This document shows, piece after piece, positions 44,991 to 58,396 of a DNA stretch of 64,000 bases (positions are counted from its first letter, which is position 1; the number at the start of each line of letters is the position of its first letter). The position numbers and the translations under genes were made by a program. The stretch lies in assembly GCA_963678675.1 (NCBI GenBank), contig OY783200.1, positions 2,926,501 through 2,990,500 of the forward strand. The letters run 5' to 3'. This DNA comes from Xiphydria camelus. Taxonomy: Eukaryota; Arthropoda; Insecta; Hymenoptera; Xiphydriidae. The notes below the pieces were generated by a model. The model was not told the DNA's origin. It ran no database searches and saw only the letters and a program-made list of their open reading frames with translations.

Positions 44991-45424
44991 AGTGGATCTG
45001 ATTGGGTGTGTTCACTAGTTACGAATTTTGCGTAATTGCAGTATACAGTGAAGTAAAGAGTTTGTGATGCACGTATCATTGGTTGTTTCAAAACATCCAA
45101 AAACAGAAAAATTCGCGATAAATTAAATTCGATCAGCACAGAAGAAAGTTACCATAAAATATTCCCATCCTCATTGACGCGCGTCTACAGTCAAGCGCGA
45201 GACTCTCCACAATTAAAAATCCCCTGCATCAACTATCCCGAATAAAAAAATCCCAATTAAAATTCCACCCATTTCTAATCGAGTCTCAAATTCACCTTTC
45301 CCCGCTACAAACCAACAAAACACTTCACTTCCACTCCACAGGAAATCACCGACCCAACAACTCAGATCCAACTTTGACCCGCGCCGTGTGAACGCGCCGC
45401 AGCAGACCCTGACTACCGCGCACG

Positions 45425-45458
45425 CCCAGACTTCCTTTCCACGACGTGCTCTCCAAAA
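45425..45458 (+). promoter_or_regulatory. RpS16 transcription start region with terminal oligopyrimidine (TOP) motif
   Basis: The pyrimidine run CTTCCTTTCC at about 45431 lies less than 30 bases before the ATG. Such a run is typical of ribosomal protein mRNAs, whose translation is growth-regulated. No TATA box is seen. Confidence 0.5.
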
Positions 45459-47520
<2,062 letters not shown>

Positions 47521-48508
47521 TCGCGGCGCGGTTTGGCTTCTTTTTCGGATAATTCAAATAAAAAATATCATGTAAAGTCTGCGGCTCGTTTCTATACTTC
47601 GTTCCTTTCTTTCCCCTTCCTGCTTTTCGCGTTTGCTGAGCATTGAATGCTCGAACTTGCTGCGCGTCTGGTATTCTTCAAAGTATTGGCGTGTCTGCAG
47701 TTTTTGCGGATGCTGATGCATTGACGCTCGTTGCCTGCGATTTTCTCAGTCCAGTGACGAGTTTTGAGTCTGATATTCGTTGAAATATCAACGTCTGATG
47801 AGACTAATCGAAATCTCGGCGGCCATACGGATGCTAATGCAATGATGTTCGTTGCTGCGATTTTCTCGATTCGATAATAAGTTTTAAGATGATTGAAAAT
47901 ATAGGAATTTACACGCCAGCGATCTATAAGTAGTCGAATAGATCCGATTGAAATCAATTCTTACGAATAAATATAACAGGCAATAAAAATCTACGCTGTT
48001 ATAAATGCGAAAGTGAGTTTGTCTCTGTCTGTACGTTTATTAAATCTTCACGGCTGAACTACCGATCCGATTTTGATAAAATTTGAGAAAGAGGTAACTT
48101 AAACCCCAGAGAAGAGCATAGACTACTAGGCGTCGTCATAAGTTCACGTCTTAAACAAAAAAATACAATAATTCAAATTCCACGCGGACAAAGTCTCGGA
48201 TAATTCACGTCGATTTCCCCGACTTTCGACGTCGACAAAAGACTCTTTATCGATACCCTTCCGTTGCATACTTGCGGAAGAGCGTTCTTTTTATGCCACG
48301 AGAAACGCGGCATCGAGCATTACCCTCCAATTTCTCGATACGGATGACCGAATGGAGAAAGCGACGGCTATGCAGCACTGTAAGTTCGATACCGCGGCCC
48401 CACGTGATGTGTCAAGTGCGAAAGACATGTCCGCCGGAGGATCGTTCAGTCATCAGTCGCTGTTAGTCGCGCGTTTCCGTTGCAAGGGGTGAATTCTCGC
48501 GCTTCAAG
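47521..48508. other. Spacer between RpS16 and NEMF
   Basis: It begins with the RpS16 3' UTR and AATAAA (47557). At 47995-48130 is a repeat-like stretch (GCGAAAGTGAGTTTGTCTCT, ACGGCTGAACTACCGATCCG) of a type common as LINE or Helitron debris in arthropods. The NEMF promoter should lie at about 48270-48500, which is GC-richer. No gene is seen. Confidence 0.4.
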
Positions 48509-51500
48509 ATGAAGACGCGATTCAGCACCCTCGATCTGCTGTGCTCCGTCACGGAGCTGCAGAAGTAAGTCAGCTGCTCGTAGTTCGGAGTGGATTATTT
48601 AATTATTCGCGGCTCAAGGTGAAAGCTTGCTGGGAGGTTATGTTATTGCAAATTCTAATGTAATGATAATTGCGGGAAAGATTTTCTTGAAAATTGTTTG
48701 ATTGAATTTTTTGCGACAGGAAATTTGAAATTTCAAAGTATAAATATATGTGACAAAAATTATGAATATAATGCGTCGAATGGTAATAAATATTTTTGAA
48801 ACGTCAAAAGTTATCAACTCTAGAAAAATTGCTTTGATGAAATTCATTGTTACACTATGCCGATGATTTTTCGCTCGATACACTTTTGTCACAAAACTGA
48901 AAATTCTCAGAATAACTGGAAAAATATCGAATGGTTCAATTACATATTCAAGAATTTATCGATGAAAGAAGTCGCGTCAAAGCTAATTAGATCCAGAGAC
49001 TTATTGATACTTTCAAAAATATGTAGACACAATTTTCAAAAAACCCTAAAAATATTTTCGAATGAAATTGCTTTGATGAAATTAATCATTGCGCTAAAGA
49101 GATTAGTTTTCGCTCGATACATCGACGATTGTGTAGATATTTTAAAGAGTATCAAACAATTATAATACATATGGCAATATTTATCGATGAGATAAGTCGC
49201 GCCGATGCTAATTAGATCCACAGACTTATCAATGCATTTAAAAAAATAGACAATTTTCAAAAAACTCGAAATATTTTTGAATAAAACGGTTTGATGAACT
49301 TCATCATTGCATTATGAAAAGATTATTTTTTTAACTCCAAATAATGAAGAGATTGTGCACATATCATAATATTTATCAATGAAAAAGAACCTTATTAAAT
49401 CCTCAGACTCATCAGCATATTCAAAAATATCTAGACATAATTTTCAAAACAATTTTTGAAATATCTTTGAATAAAATTGTTTCAATTAAATTCATAATTG
49501 ACTCAGAGAGATTATTTTTTATTTGATATATTGACGATTGTGCGGAATATTTGAAAAAGTACAGAACGATTAAAATACATATCACAATATTAATCAATAA
49601 AAGAAATTATGTCAAAGCTAATTAAAACCTCAGATTTACCGATATACCTAAAAATACGTAGATACAAATTTCGTAAAAATGTTTGAAATATCTTCAAATA
49701 AAATTGCTTTCGTTAAATTCATCGATACACATTGCAAATGATACTTTTCGTTCAATGCATTTATATCGCGAAACAAGTGATTTCCTGAATAATTACGAGA
49801 GCAGCGCGTATCGCGTCTCCATCGACACGAAACTGCATCAAAACGAGTCCGATGATCCTCAGGCTCATCGGCATGCGAGTCAATCAGATTTACGATATCG
49901 ACCACCGCACGTACCTGATTCGCCTCCAGCGCAGCGAGGAGAAATGCGTCCTGCTGCTGGAGTCCGGCAACCGAATGCACACGACGGCGTTCGAGTGGCC
50001 GAAGAACGTCGCGCCGTCGGGTTTCAGCATGAAAGTAAGCGCGCGATCGTCTTGGAACTCGGCGATCGGTGTATCCGAGGAGAGGAGCGAATTTTACGAG
50101 CTTCTCCCTGGGTTTTCAGATGCGCAAACACTTGAAAAACAAGCGCCTCGAGAGCTTGAAGCAAGTCGGCGCCGATCGTATAGTCGACTTGCAGTTCGGC
50201 AGCGCCGAGGCCGCCTATCATATCATTTTGGAGCTGTACGATCGGGGTAACATCGTTCTCACCGATTGCGAAATGACGATTCTCAATATATTGAGACCGC
50301 ACACCGCGGGCGATAAGATTCGGTAAGGAATTTATCCTCGAAGGATTCTTCTGGGTAAAGCGTATCCTTCTGACCTTAATAAATCTTGTGCAAGCCAACC
50401 GAAGTAGCTGGTTTGCTGGAATGAATTTTATGCGGGAGATAAAACTTGTATTCACCCTGGTTAAGTCGGCCAGAGTACCTCCCGGAAAAAAATAGTCATA
50501 TAACATGTGAGGCTAAACTTACTCGCCAGGAAAGAAACTTAAATCAGTATTATCTCATTTTTGAATTTTTGGCCTATATCGATATAAGACTTTATTGTAG
50601 ATTGAAACGTAATCTTCAAAAAAGTATTATAAAAATGTAAGCCAAAAGCTCATAGGTAATGTGAGGTGACAGTGAATTTCCGGCGAGTAAGATCATAAAT
50701 AATTGGATGAAACCAGATCCGAAATGTTGCTATCTGATTATACGTGAAAAATTATATTATGTATGATTATATATAATCATGAATAATCATATATGTGCGA
50801 ATATGATTATATATTCTTATTTAGATATGAGCAAAGTTTAAAATCCTATCTGATCACATGATTATATACGATCAGATATAGTTTTTCACATCCAGTCAGA
50901 TAGAGACAAATTTCGGATCTGATTATATCCATTCATAATATATGATCACATATAACATTTTTTTCTCGGGCTATACTGAGAGAAATAATTATTAATGTCG
51001 ACACAAAATATCTCTTGGATCAATAATATATGAGTGGCTCAGTGCCATCCTTGCCTAAGCCTTCTCCAAATATAACACTTTGGCACTGACATATTGCTGC
51101 ACATATATGATGTTAAACAATAAAGCGCCAAATTCAAATTTTCGTGGAATATCTTCGTCATTGCCAAACATTTTCTCGTATGAAGAGAACCATGGCTTGG
51201 TTCTAGAATTATATCACGTTTTTTTTATTGAAGAAACCCTTTTTTTTTGACACTAGTAATTATTTTTCTCGGTGTAGCTGGTTTGTTAAGAATTAATTTT
51301 ATCCGGAAGATATAGAACGTATCTCTCTTCACCCTCGTTAATCGATCAGAATAGCCAGCTCGTTACAGAGCAGAATAAGTTTAATCCGAAAAACCAGTCG
51401 CGACTCCCGTGCAAATTGCAAATGCCAGAGCCAAGGCTTCAATTATCCACAATAACCGGAAAAAAAAAACCCGATAGATTCGCAGTAAAAGAGAAATACC

Positions 51501-54500
51501 CGCTGGATCGCGCCCGCACGCAAACGATGCCTTCCGAGTCGGAGCTGCGCGAATACATGATCTCCGCGAAGCCGGGCGACACCGTCCGAAAGATCCTCAA
51601 CCCGCGGCTAGAGTTCGGCTCCGCGGTGATCGACCACGTGCTGCTGGAAGCCGGATTCGAGCTCGGCTGCAAGATCGGCAAGGGCTTCGACGTCGCGGTC
51701 GACGTACCGCGACTGCGAGCGGCCCTGGAAAGCGCCGATCGAATCTTCAGCGAGGCGGGAAAAAGCGTTCAGCCGGGTTACATCATCCAGAAGAAAGAAA
51801 CGAAGCCGTTGCCGGACGGCGGGGAGGAGCACATATTCACCAACATCGAGTTCCATCCGATGCTCTTCGAGCAGTGCAAGAATCTGCCGAACAAAGTCTT
51901 CGAGTCGTTCGATCTCGCCGTCGACGAGTACTTCTCCACGATGGAGGGTCAAAAGCTGGACCTGAAGGCGCTGCGGCAGGAGCGCGACGCCATGAAGAAG
52001 CTGGAGAACATTCGCAAGGATCACGATCAGCGCTTGGTCAGTCTGCACGGCACGCAGGAGGTGGACAAGCGGAAGGCCGAGCTGATAGCGAGGAATCAGA
52101 GCCTGGTGGACAACGCGATACTGGCCATCCAGAGCGCGCTGGCCAACCAGATGGCTTGGCCCGACATCCAGGCTCTTCTCAAGGAGGCGCAGAGCCGCGG
52201 GGATCCCGTCGCCTGCAGCATAAAGCAGCTGAAGCTGGAGACGAACCACATCGCTCTGTTCCTGAGCAACCCCTACGAGGAGGACAACGGGGACGAGGAG
52301 GAGCCGGAGTTGAAGCCGATGATGGTGGACATCGACCTGGCGCAGTCGGCGTTCGCGAACGCCCGGCGGTACTACGATCAGAAGCGATCGGCCGCTAAGA
52401 AACAGCAGAAGACCATAGAGTCGCAGGGCAAGGCGTTGAAATCCGCGGAGCGAAAGACGAAGCAAGCATTGAAGGAGGTCCAGACGATACACAGCATCAA
52501 CAAAGCGCGGAAGGTTTACTGGTTCGAGAAGTTCTACTGGTTCATCAGTTCTGAGAACTATCTCGGTGAGTTTCTCGCGGGTGGAAATGATTGGGATCGC
52601 TTCGTCGGTATAGGGAAAAATGTGGTTAGCTGATTTTCAATTTTTGTAAAGAGAAATCGATCGATTTTTTGCGTCTACCAGTCATTTAAACGCGCGTCTC
52701 ATTTTATGGGATGTTCGTCACTGTTCTCCGATTCGTAGTGATCGGCGGTAGGGACCAACAGCAGAACGAACTCATCGTGAAGCGGTATCTGCGCGCGGGG
52801 GACGTTTACGTTCACGCGGATCTCACCGGTGCCAGTTCTATCGTCGTTAAGAATCCCGACGGCGGACCGGTGCCGCCCAAGACTCTGGCCGAGGCTGGTA
52901 CCATGGCCGTGTCGTACAGGTGCGAGAAATAGGGTTGAAATTAACGAGGCGATATCGATGGAACTCGATTTTCGCTGTTTCACAGCCTCTTTGGTCTGAA
53001 ATGACAAGTTTTCCCTGGCGCTAATGTGATGCTAAATTTACCCGCCAGCAGAGAAACTTCGATCACTATTATCTCATCATTTATGAGCTTTTGGCCTACA
53101 TTGATATAAGACATTTTTCTAGATAAAAGTGTAACTTTCAAGAAAGTATTATACAAATGTGAGCTAAAATCTCATTGATAATGAGATAAATAGCGATTGA
53201 AGTTTGTTTCCTGGCGAGTAAGTTTAGCTTTATATATGGTAGATTGAAATCCGAAAGCAGGCTTCACAGCCCCTATTTATTTCATTTTAGAGGAAACGGG
53301 GAAAATTTGAGCAAAAGTGGGAGTAATTTTGATTAAAAATTGAGATTACCAGAAATTAGAAACGTGCAGTGGTTTCAAGAAATAACAATTTTTAAGGTGT
53401 ACAACGAAACACCTATATTTATTAAGCGAATCAAGGATGTTTTTGTAACTTAAAAATGTCTGTCTCTTGTCAAGTGACTTGAATCAGAGTGCCGCGATCT
53501 GATTTAAGGAAATGGGAATCTAGTTTCCGGTAACAAACAATAATTCAGCTAGGCCCTTATATTTTAAACGAAATATTATTACAGTACAATTTTATTTAAA
53601 AAAAAAGGATGAAAAAAGAGAAATTGACCATTTTGAAAAGATAAACTCAACCGGGAAGCTGAATAATAGGCGGTTTTAATGATTGCCATGATCGCTAAAC
53701 ACCCTGCGCCATGTATATTGAAAAAGTTTGAAGAAACTTTCCAAAGTTCCCTGAAATAAGCTCAACATTCGCTCGAGCTCCATCGCGGTCTTTCCACGCG
53801 CGACTCTAATCAAAGTACAATATCCCAACGTCAATCGATACCTCGTCGTAACAGCGTCGCTTGGGAGGCGAAAGTGGTGGCCGCGGCTTGGTGGGTGAAT
53901 CACGACCAGGTATCGAAGACCGCGCCGACCGGCGAGTACCTCACGACGGGATCCTTCATGATCCGCGGCAAGAAGAACTACCTGCCCCCGTGCCAGCTGA
54001 TCATGGGGCTCGGCTTCGTCTTCAGGCTCGAGGAGAGCTCCGTCGAGCGTCACCGAGACGAGAGGAAGGTCCGGATGTTGGACGAGGAGAGCGAGACGAC
54101 GGAGGCGACGTCCGTCGAGTTGGACACGGAGATCGAACTGGAGGGAGATTCCGAGGGTGAGAGAAACCAGAAAAGCATTCGTTCTCTCTCGCGGAGTGAA
54201 TCGAAATTAGGAGCTTCCGATGATTCCGCAGAGGAAAACGCGCCGGAGGACACGGGACTGAGTACGATCGACGAGGACGATCCGCGGAAAGCGGGGGAAA
54301 CGGGGGACCGAAGCGACGACACCGATGGCGAGAAGAGCGACGAAGAGGCGGACGAGGAGTCGCTCTTTCCCGATACTCGGATCAAGATTGACCTCACGGG
54401 GCCGAAGTACGCGAGCGAGACGCGGCGAAGCGATTCCACGAAGGTGGACTGAGGTCGATTCGACTTGAACTCCGTGAAAAAGTACACGGCGCTCAGCTGC

Positions 54501-55292
54501 GAGACTAACTCTAGTCCACCTCTGCGGAATCGACTCGTGAAGTATCTCGTCGCCGCGTACGACTTTCTAATCGCCGGCGTTATTTGTTTGTCCGACGATT
54601 TAGGCTGAGACTGCAAGTGGACGAGAGTCGGGGCCTGAAGCGAGTAGAGAGCCAGGAGGAGGAAAGCGTGATTTATCTGGGTGACGACAAGCCGGTCGTC
54701 CTCAAAACCGACGCGAGAAAGCCCAACGGCCAGAGCAAGCGGCAAGAAAACGCACGGGAGAATGAACGGTCGTCGAATAAAACCCAGAAACCGGAGGTTC
54801 CGAAAGAGACGAAGCAAAGTCAGCCGGAGCGGCCGAAGAGGGGTCAAAAGGGGCGGCTGAAGAAGATGAAGGAGAAGTATAAGGACCAGGACGAGGAGGA
54901 CAGACACCTGCTGATGGAAGTCCTGAAAGTAACTAAATCCTATCGATTCTCGCGTTCGATATTTCTCGTACCTGCAGGGCTGGAAATTGGCCACTTTTTG
55001 GTCACTCTTTTTATCAAAAGTCACTTTTACACCCTAATTTTGACATTTTGATTTTCACTTGTGATTTTCAAAGTTACGTAATAGCAAAGTTCTATACATG
55101 TGTGCCGAAAAATTGAAAAACTGATATAGTACAAAAGAGCGCGTTAAAAAGAAGGAGTCAGAGTTAATCACGCGATTCATTAAGACGAAAATCAGCGTAA
55201 TTATTTATTCTGAATCAGTTTACCTGTGATTTTGGTAAATTGATTCGGAATAGGTAATTTACCCCAATTATTATCACTCAAACCCAAAGTTA

Positions 55293-55326
<34 letters not shown>

Positions 55327-56102
55327 GGAGTACACCATCGAACAAGTTTTTACGTTTTTCGCATCTCATTTTACTTAATCTTTCTTTGAAGTAGAATTCT
55401 GAAGTGATAAACATGTTTATTTGTGCCTCAAGTTTCTCGCAGCTCAAAAATTTATCTTCGGTTAACCTGGTCACCCTTCTGTGCTCGCGAGAGGTCGCTA
55501 TTTCCCCCACTTTAGAGGTCGTAGACCACTTCCAGCCCTGTACCCGGAGACCTAACAACGAGGCGCGATTTTGTGCAGTCGGCAGGCGCGGCGAAGCAGG
55601 ACAAGCGCAGGAGCAAGAACAGGGATCCCTCCGGTCCGAAGCAACAGACGAAAAAGAAGGGCGCGCCGTTCAAACTCAACCCGACTCCGCCGCAAAACGC
55701 CCAGCAGGAGGACAACGCGGACGAGGAGGACGCGGGACCGGCGCCGGAGATCGACATGCTGGACCAACTCACGGGCAGGCCCGTGGCCGAGGACGAGCTG
55801 CTCTTCGCGGTGCCGGTCATCGCGCCCTACAACACCGTGACGAGTTACAAGTGAGTAGGACGCTCCGCGACTCGTTCGCGCCCTCACGCGAGACTCCGCT
55901 CAGATTCAAGGTGAAGCTGACGCCGGGGACGGGGAAGCGCGGGAAGGCGGCGAAAACGGCGATAGCCATGTTCCTGCGCGACCGGGCGACGACGCCCCGC
56001 GAGAAGGACCTGCTGAAGGCGGTGAAGGACGAGCAGGTGGCGCGGAATATCCCGGGGAAGGTGAAGCTGAGCGCGCCGCAGATTCAGAGGCTGAAGAAGT
56101 GA
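48509..56102 (+). CDS. Nemf: NEMF / Caliban (Rqc2 family), ribosome quality control factor, nine exons, complete
   Basis: Binds stalled 60S subunits, recruits the Listerin ligase and supports C-terminal tailing. Exons 48509-48564, 49863-50034, 50120-50322, 51478-52565, 52739-52919, 53855-54406, 54604-54928, 55579-55850 and 55904-56102. The total of 3048 nt gives 1015 aa. It starts [11 protein letters not shown], with the conserved Asp9, and has the Asp95-Arg96 pair in [11 protein letters not shown], both linked to tRNA handling in Rqc2. A coiled-coil follows (about 280-380; [17 protein letters not shown], then KDHDQRL). The NFACT-R domain (about 490-620) has [33 protein letters not shown] and [21 protein letters not shown] long acidic/Ser-rich linker leads to the NFACT-C domain ending [16 protein letters not shown] and RLKK. 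The exon 4 acceptor (CCCGATAG, 51477) is weak but the only one in phase. The exon 6 donor at 54407 is inferred from phase. Confidence 0.93.
48828..49730. repeat. Diverged tandem repeats (about 190-240 bp) in NEMF intron 1
   Basis: The motif ATTGCTTTGATGAAATT recurs, with changes, at about 48828, 49067, 49286, 49476 and 49703. It is followed each time by ATTATTTTTCGCTCGATACA-like, ATTTATCGATGAAAGAAG-like and AGACTTATCGAT-like blocks in the same order. It fills most of this 1.3-kb intron. Confidence 0.65.
50481..50972. repeat. T3 repeat with T2 MITE inserted (NEMF intron 3)
   Basis: It opens CCCGGAAAAAAATAGTCATA and then T2 (GTGAGGCTAAACTTACTCGC, about 50507, to about 50690). ATAATCATATATGATC-type palindromes follow and end ACATTTTTTTCTCGGG at 50972. 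It is the third T3 copy carrying T2. Confidence 0.6.
50973..51283. repeat. MITE family T1 copy (NEMF intron 3)
   Basis: It starts CTATACTGAGAGAAATAATT and ends TTGACACTAGTAATTATTTT and CTCGGTGTAG. It directly abuts the T3 copy. Confidence 0.6.
53028..53237. mobile_element. MITE family T2, stand-alone copy (NEMF intron 5)
   Basis: Inverted ends: TGCTAAATTTACCCGCCAGC and GGCGAGTAAGTTTAGC. The inner arms CACTATTATCTCATCATTTA and TAATGAGATAAATAGCGATTG are also mirrored. About 210 bp. Confidence 0.6.
53262..53680 (+). mobile_element. MITE family T4 copy (NEMF intron 5), right end lost
   Basis: It begins GCAGGCTTCACAGCCCCTAT and keeps AGAAATTAGAAACGTGCAGT, TTATTAAGCGAATCAAGGAT and AATCTAGTTTCCGGTAACAA. 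It stops after GAAGCTGAATAATAGGCGGT. Confidence 0.65.
55294..55325. repeat. Poly-A tract of 32 bases in NEMF intron 7
   Basis: Uninterrupted A run. No retroposed sequence could be recognised beside it. Confidence 0.8.
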
Positions 56103-56575
56103 CCACTCGGATCTCTTGTTTTCTGCATCTCTCGCCAAAGTGTAAGCAAAGTTGTACAGGTAACGTGAGATCGTCGTCTTTTGTCAAATTCTCGGGAGTC
56201 GAGCTGCTGCTGCTGCATCCTTCCGCGGGGCAACAAAGCCGCGGTGATATTTCAGGATAAGTTTACTCGATTTGCGCGGGACTCGGATATCGTGATACGC
56301 CCTTCACAACTCGCCAAAAAAAAAAAGAAGTATCTGATATATTTCGAGATAATGCTCGTATCGATACTCCGGTTTACGCGATTTGCAGGAATAGGAAATC
56401 GTGTTGTACACTGAGAAAATAAAATTTGTTGAATCGATTTAGTTGATTCGAATTATTTAAAAAATGAAATATATATTTTTTTAATTTCTATAAATCCAAT
56501 ACCCATTCATTCCTCACTAATATATGCTTAATCATTCTAAGTAGAAAAAATATTTAGTCTGCCAAATACCACGTG

Positions 56576-56782
56576 AGGTTAAACTTACTCGCCAGGAAAG
56601 GAACTTGAATCGCTATTATCTCATTACCTATGATCTTTCGGCTGAGATTTGTACAATATTTCTTTGGAGAGATCACGTTTTTATCTACTATAAAGTCTTA
56701 CATGGATATAGGCCAAAAATGCATTGATAATGAGATAATAGTGATTGAAGTTTCATTCCTGGCGAGTAAGTTTAGTCTCACG
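56576..56782. mobile_element. MITE family T2, stand-alone copy
   Basis: CACGTGAGGTTAAACTTACTCGCC-type left end is mirrored by GGCGAGTAAGTTTAGTCTCACG at the right. The inner arms CGCTATTATCTCATTACCTA and TAATGAGATAATAGTGATTG are mirrored too. About 205 bp. Confidence 0.65.
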
Positions 56783-56999
56783 TTTTTACGCACTTGAAAC
56801 AATTGAGTATTTGTTTAGTATGATTAGTATTTACTCATATCGATTATGTGCTTGTACGTGCTGTGAATAAACGAGTATCGAATTAAACATAATTTCCTTA
56901 ATTCAGACTAGGGGGCGGTTATCGCCTCTGCGTCGCTATCGCGGCGCTCCCCCAAGCTTTGGCAGCAGCATCACGTCGTTGTCGTCTTCTCCGTTCAAT

Positions 57000-57395
57000 A
57001 CATTTTTCTTCTCCTTCTCATTCTCCTTCTTCGTATTCGTCTTCTTCTTCGTATTCGTCTTCTTCTTCGTATTCGTATTCGTCTTCCTCTTCTTCTTCCA
57101 GGAGGACGAAGAGGAGGAAGAGGAGTAGTGAGGAAGAGGTGAAGGAGAAGGAGGGAGGAAGCGACCGCAGCAACGCATAGAGGGGGGATTCTTCTTCTTC
57201 GTCGTCGTCGTCTTCTTCTTCGTATTCGTCTTCTATGTATTCTTCTTCTTCTTCTTCGTATTCGTCTTCTATGTATTCTTCTTCTTCTTCGTCGTCGTCT
57301 TCTTCTTCGTCCAGGAGGAGGACGAGGAGGAGGACGAGGAGGCGTGAGGAAGAGGAGTAGGAGGAGGAAGGAAGAGTAGGAGGAGGAGGCGGCGC
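57000..57395. repeat. TTC/GTC trinucleotide microsatellite with purine-rich counterpart
   Basis: Long runs of CTTCTTCTTCGTATTCGTCT alternate with GAGGAAGAGGAG-type blocks. The strands therefore switch between pyrimidine-rich and purine-rich, which can form inverted or triplex structures. Confidence 0.7.
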
Positions 57396-57950
57396 ATAGA
57401 CGACGGGGGTTCTTGAAGGAAGAGGAGGCGGCGGCAGCGACGCATAGACGACGGGGGTTCTTGAAGGAGGAAGAGGCGGCGGCAGCGACGCATAGGCGAC
57501 AGGGGTTCTTGAAGGAGCAGGAGGAGGCGGCGGCAGCGACGGATAGACGACGGGGGTTCTTGAAGGAGCAGGAGGCGGCGGCAGCGACGCACAGACGACG
57601 GGGGTTCTTGAAGGAAAAGGAGGCGGCGGCAGCGACGCACAGACGACGGGAGTTCTTGAAAAAGGAGGAGGCGGCGGCAGCGACGGATAGACGACGGGGG
57701 TTCTTGAAGGAGCAGGAGGCGGCGGCAGCGACGCACAGACGACGGGGGTTCTTGAAGGAGTAGGAGGCGGCGTCAGCGACGCACAGACAACGGGTGTTCT
57801 TGAAGAAGAAGGAGGAGGCGGCGGCAGCGACGCACAGACAACGGGTGTTCTTGAAGGAGGAGGCGGCGGCGTCAGCGACGCACAGACGACGGGGGTTTTT
57901 GAAGAAAGAGGAAGCGACGGCAGCGACGCACAGACGGCGGGGGTTTTCGA
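57395..57950. repeat. Minisatellite with about 48-bp units
   Basis: About eleven units of GGAGGCGGCGGCAGCGACGC, ACAGACGACGGGGGTTCTTG, AAGGA. Because 48 is a multiple of three, several frames stay open and give repeats such as AAAATHRRRGFLKEQE on the plus strand and RCRRLLLLQEPPSSIR on the minus strand. There is no start context, splice site or family, so it is taken as non-coding. Confidence 0.75.
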
Positions 57951-58092
57951 TGCATCGAAAAAACTATTTTATATAATAGAGAGAAATAGAGAGATGAATA
58001 TATATTGTTATTTCGACTAACCGATCAAAATATTTTCTCAGTGTACTCTTTAAACACGCGAAAAAAAGCCCCGATGATATTTCAAAATAGCA

Positions 58093-58098
58093 TTTATT
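58093..58098 (-). terminator. Polyadenylation signal of VRK1 (long-tail transcript)
   Basis: TTTATT on the plus strand is AATAAA on the minus strand, about 300 bases after the stop at 58397. Confidence 0.45.
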
Positions 58099-58396
58099 TT
58101 GCACTGCCGGCGATATATTGCCGTCGATAACCGTCAAACATTAATAATACTCCGTCACCGAGTAGCGCAAAAATAGAAACACCCCAACACCGCGCTATTG
58201 CTCGGCAAATAGCACGGCGGAACAACGGTACCAAATATCGAACGCGCGCGTGTATACATCGCGTCGGCGCGTCCCCGATTGGCGCGTTCATCGTGAAGAG
58301 TAAATATATTTTGTACAAAACGCTCAAAGTACTTTGCGTTGGAAATACACGAAGAATTCTCTTTTGTCTACCCGCTGTCGCGTTCAAAGCTCCATC

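Larger units (their letters stand above)
42137..45003. repeat. Segmental duplication unit, copy C
   Basis: Counterpart of 34316-37025 in the same orientation. It differs by small indels and by one 38-bp insertion (44953-44990). The two units are about 8 kb apart and bracket the broken copy B. Confidence 0.7.
56103..58075. other. Spacer between the 3' ends of NEMF and VRK1
   Basis: It begins with the NEMF 3' UTR (AATAAA candidates near 56418 and 56866). A T2 MITE, a pyrimidine microsatellite and a 48-bp minisatellite follow, listed separately. No gene is seen: the long open frames at 57269-57736 and 57413-57976 are products of the minisatellite. Confidence 0.5.

Noticed and set aside
44939..45139. 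Possible leader exon for F-box copy C
   Set aside because: The open frame spans the 38-bp insertion and has no donor in the needed phase and no similarity to the leader exons at 39522-40023.
48828..49730. Possible CRISPR-like or regularly spaced array
   Set aside because: Units are long, diverged and of uneven length, without unique spacers; the genome is animal.
51608..52492. 294-residue minus-strand open frame
   Set aside because: It is antisense to NEMF exon 4, which has clear family motifs on the plus strand.
54050..55024. 324-residue minus-strand open frame
   Set aside because: It is antisense to NEMF exons 6-7; serine/leucine-rich low complexity with no family.
57269..57976. Repeat proteins on both strands (RCRRLLLLQEPPSSIR and AAAATHRRRGFLKEQE types)
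   Set aside because: They are by-products of a 48-bp minisatellite whose unit is a multiple of three; no start context, splice site or family.
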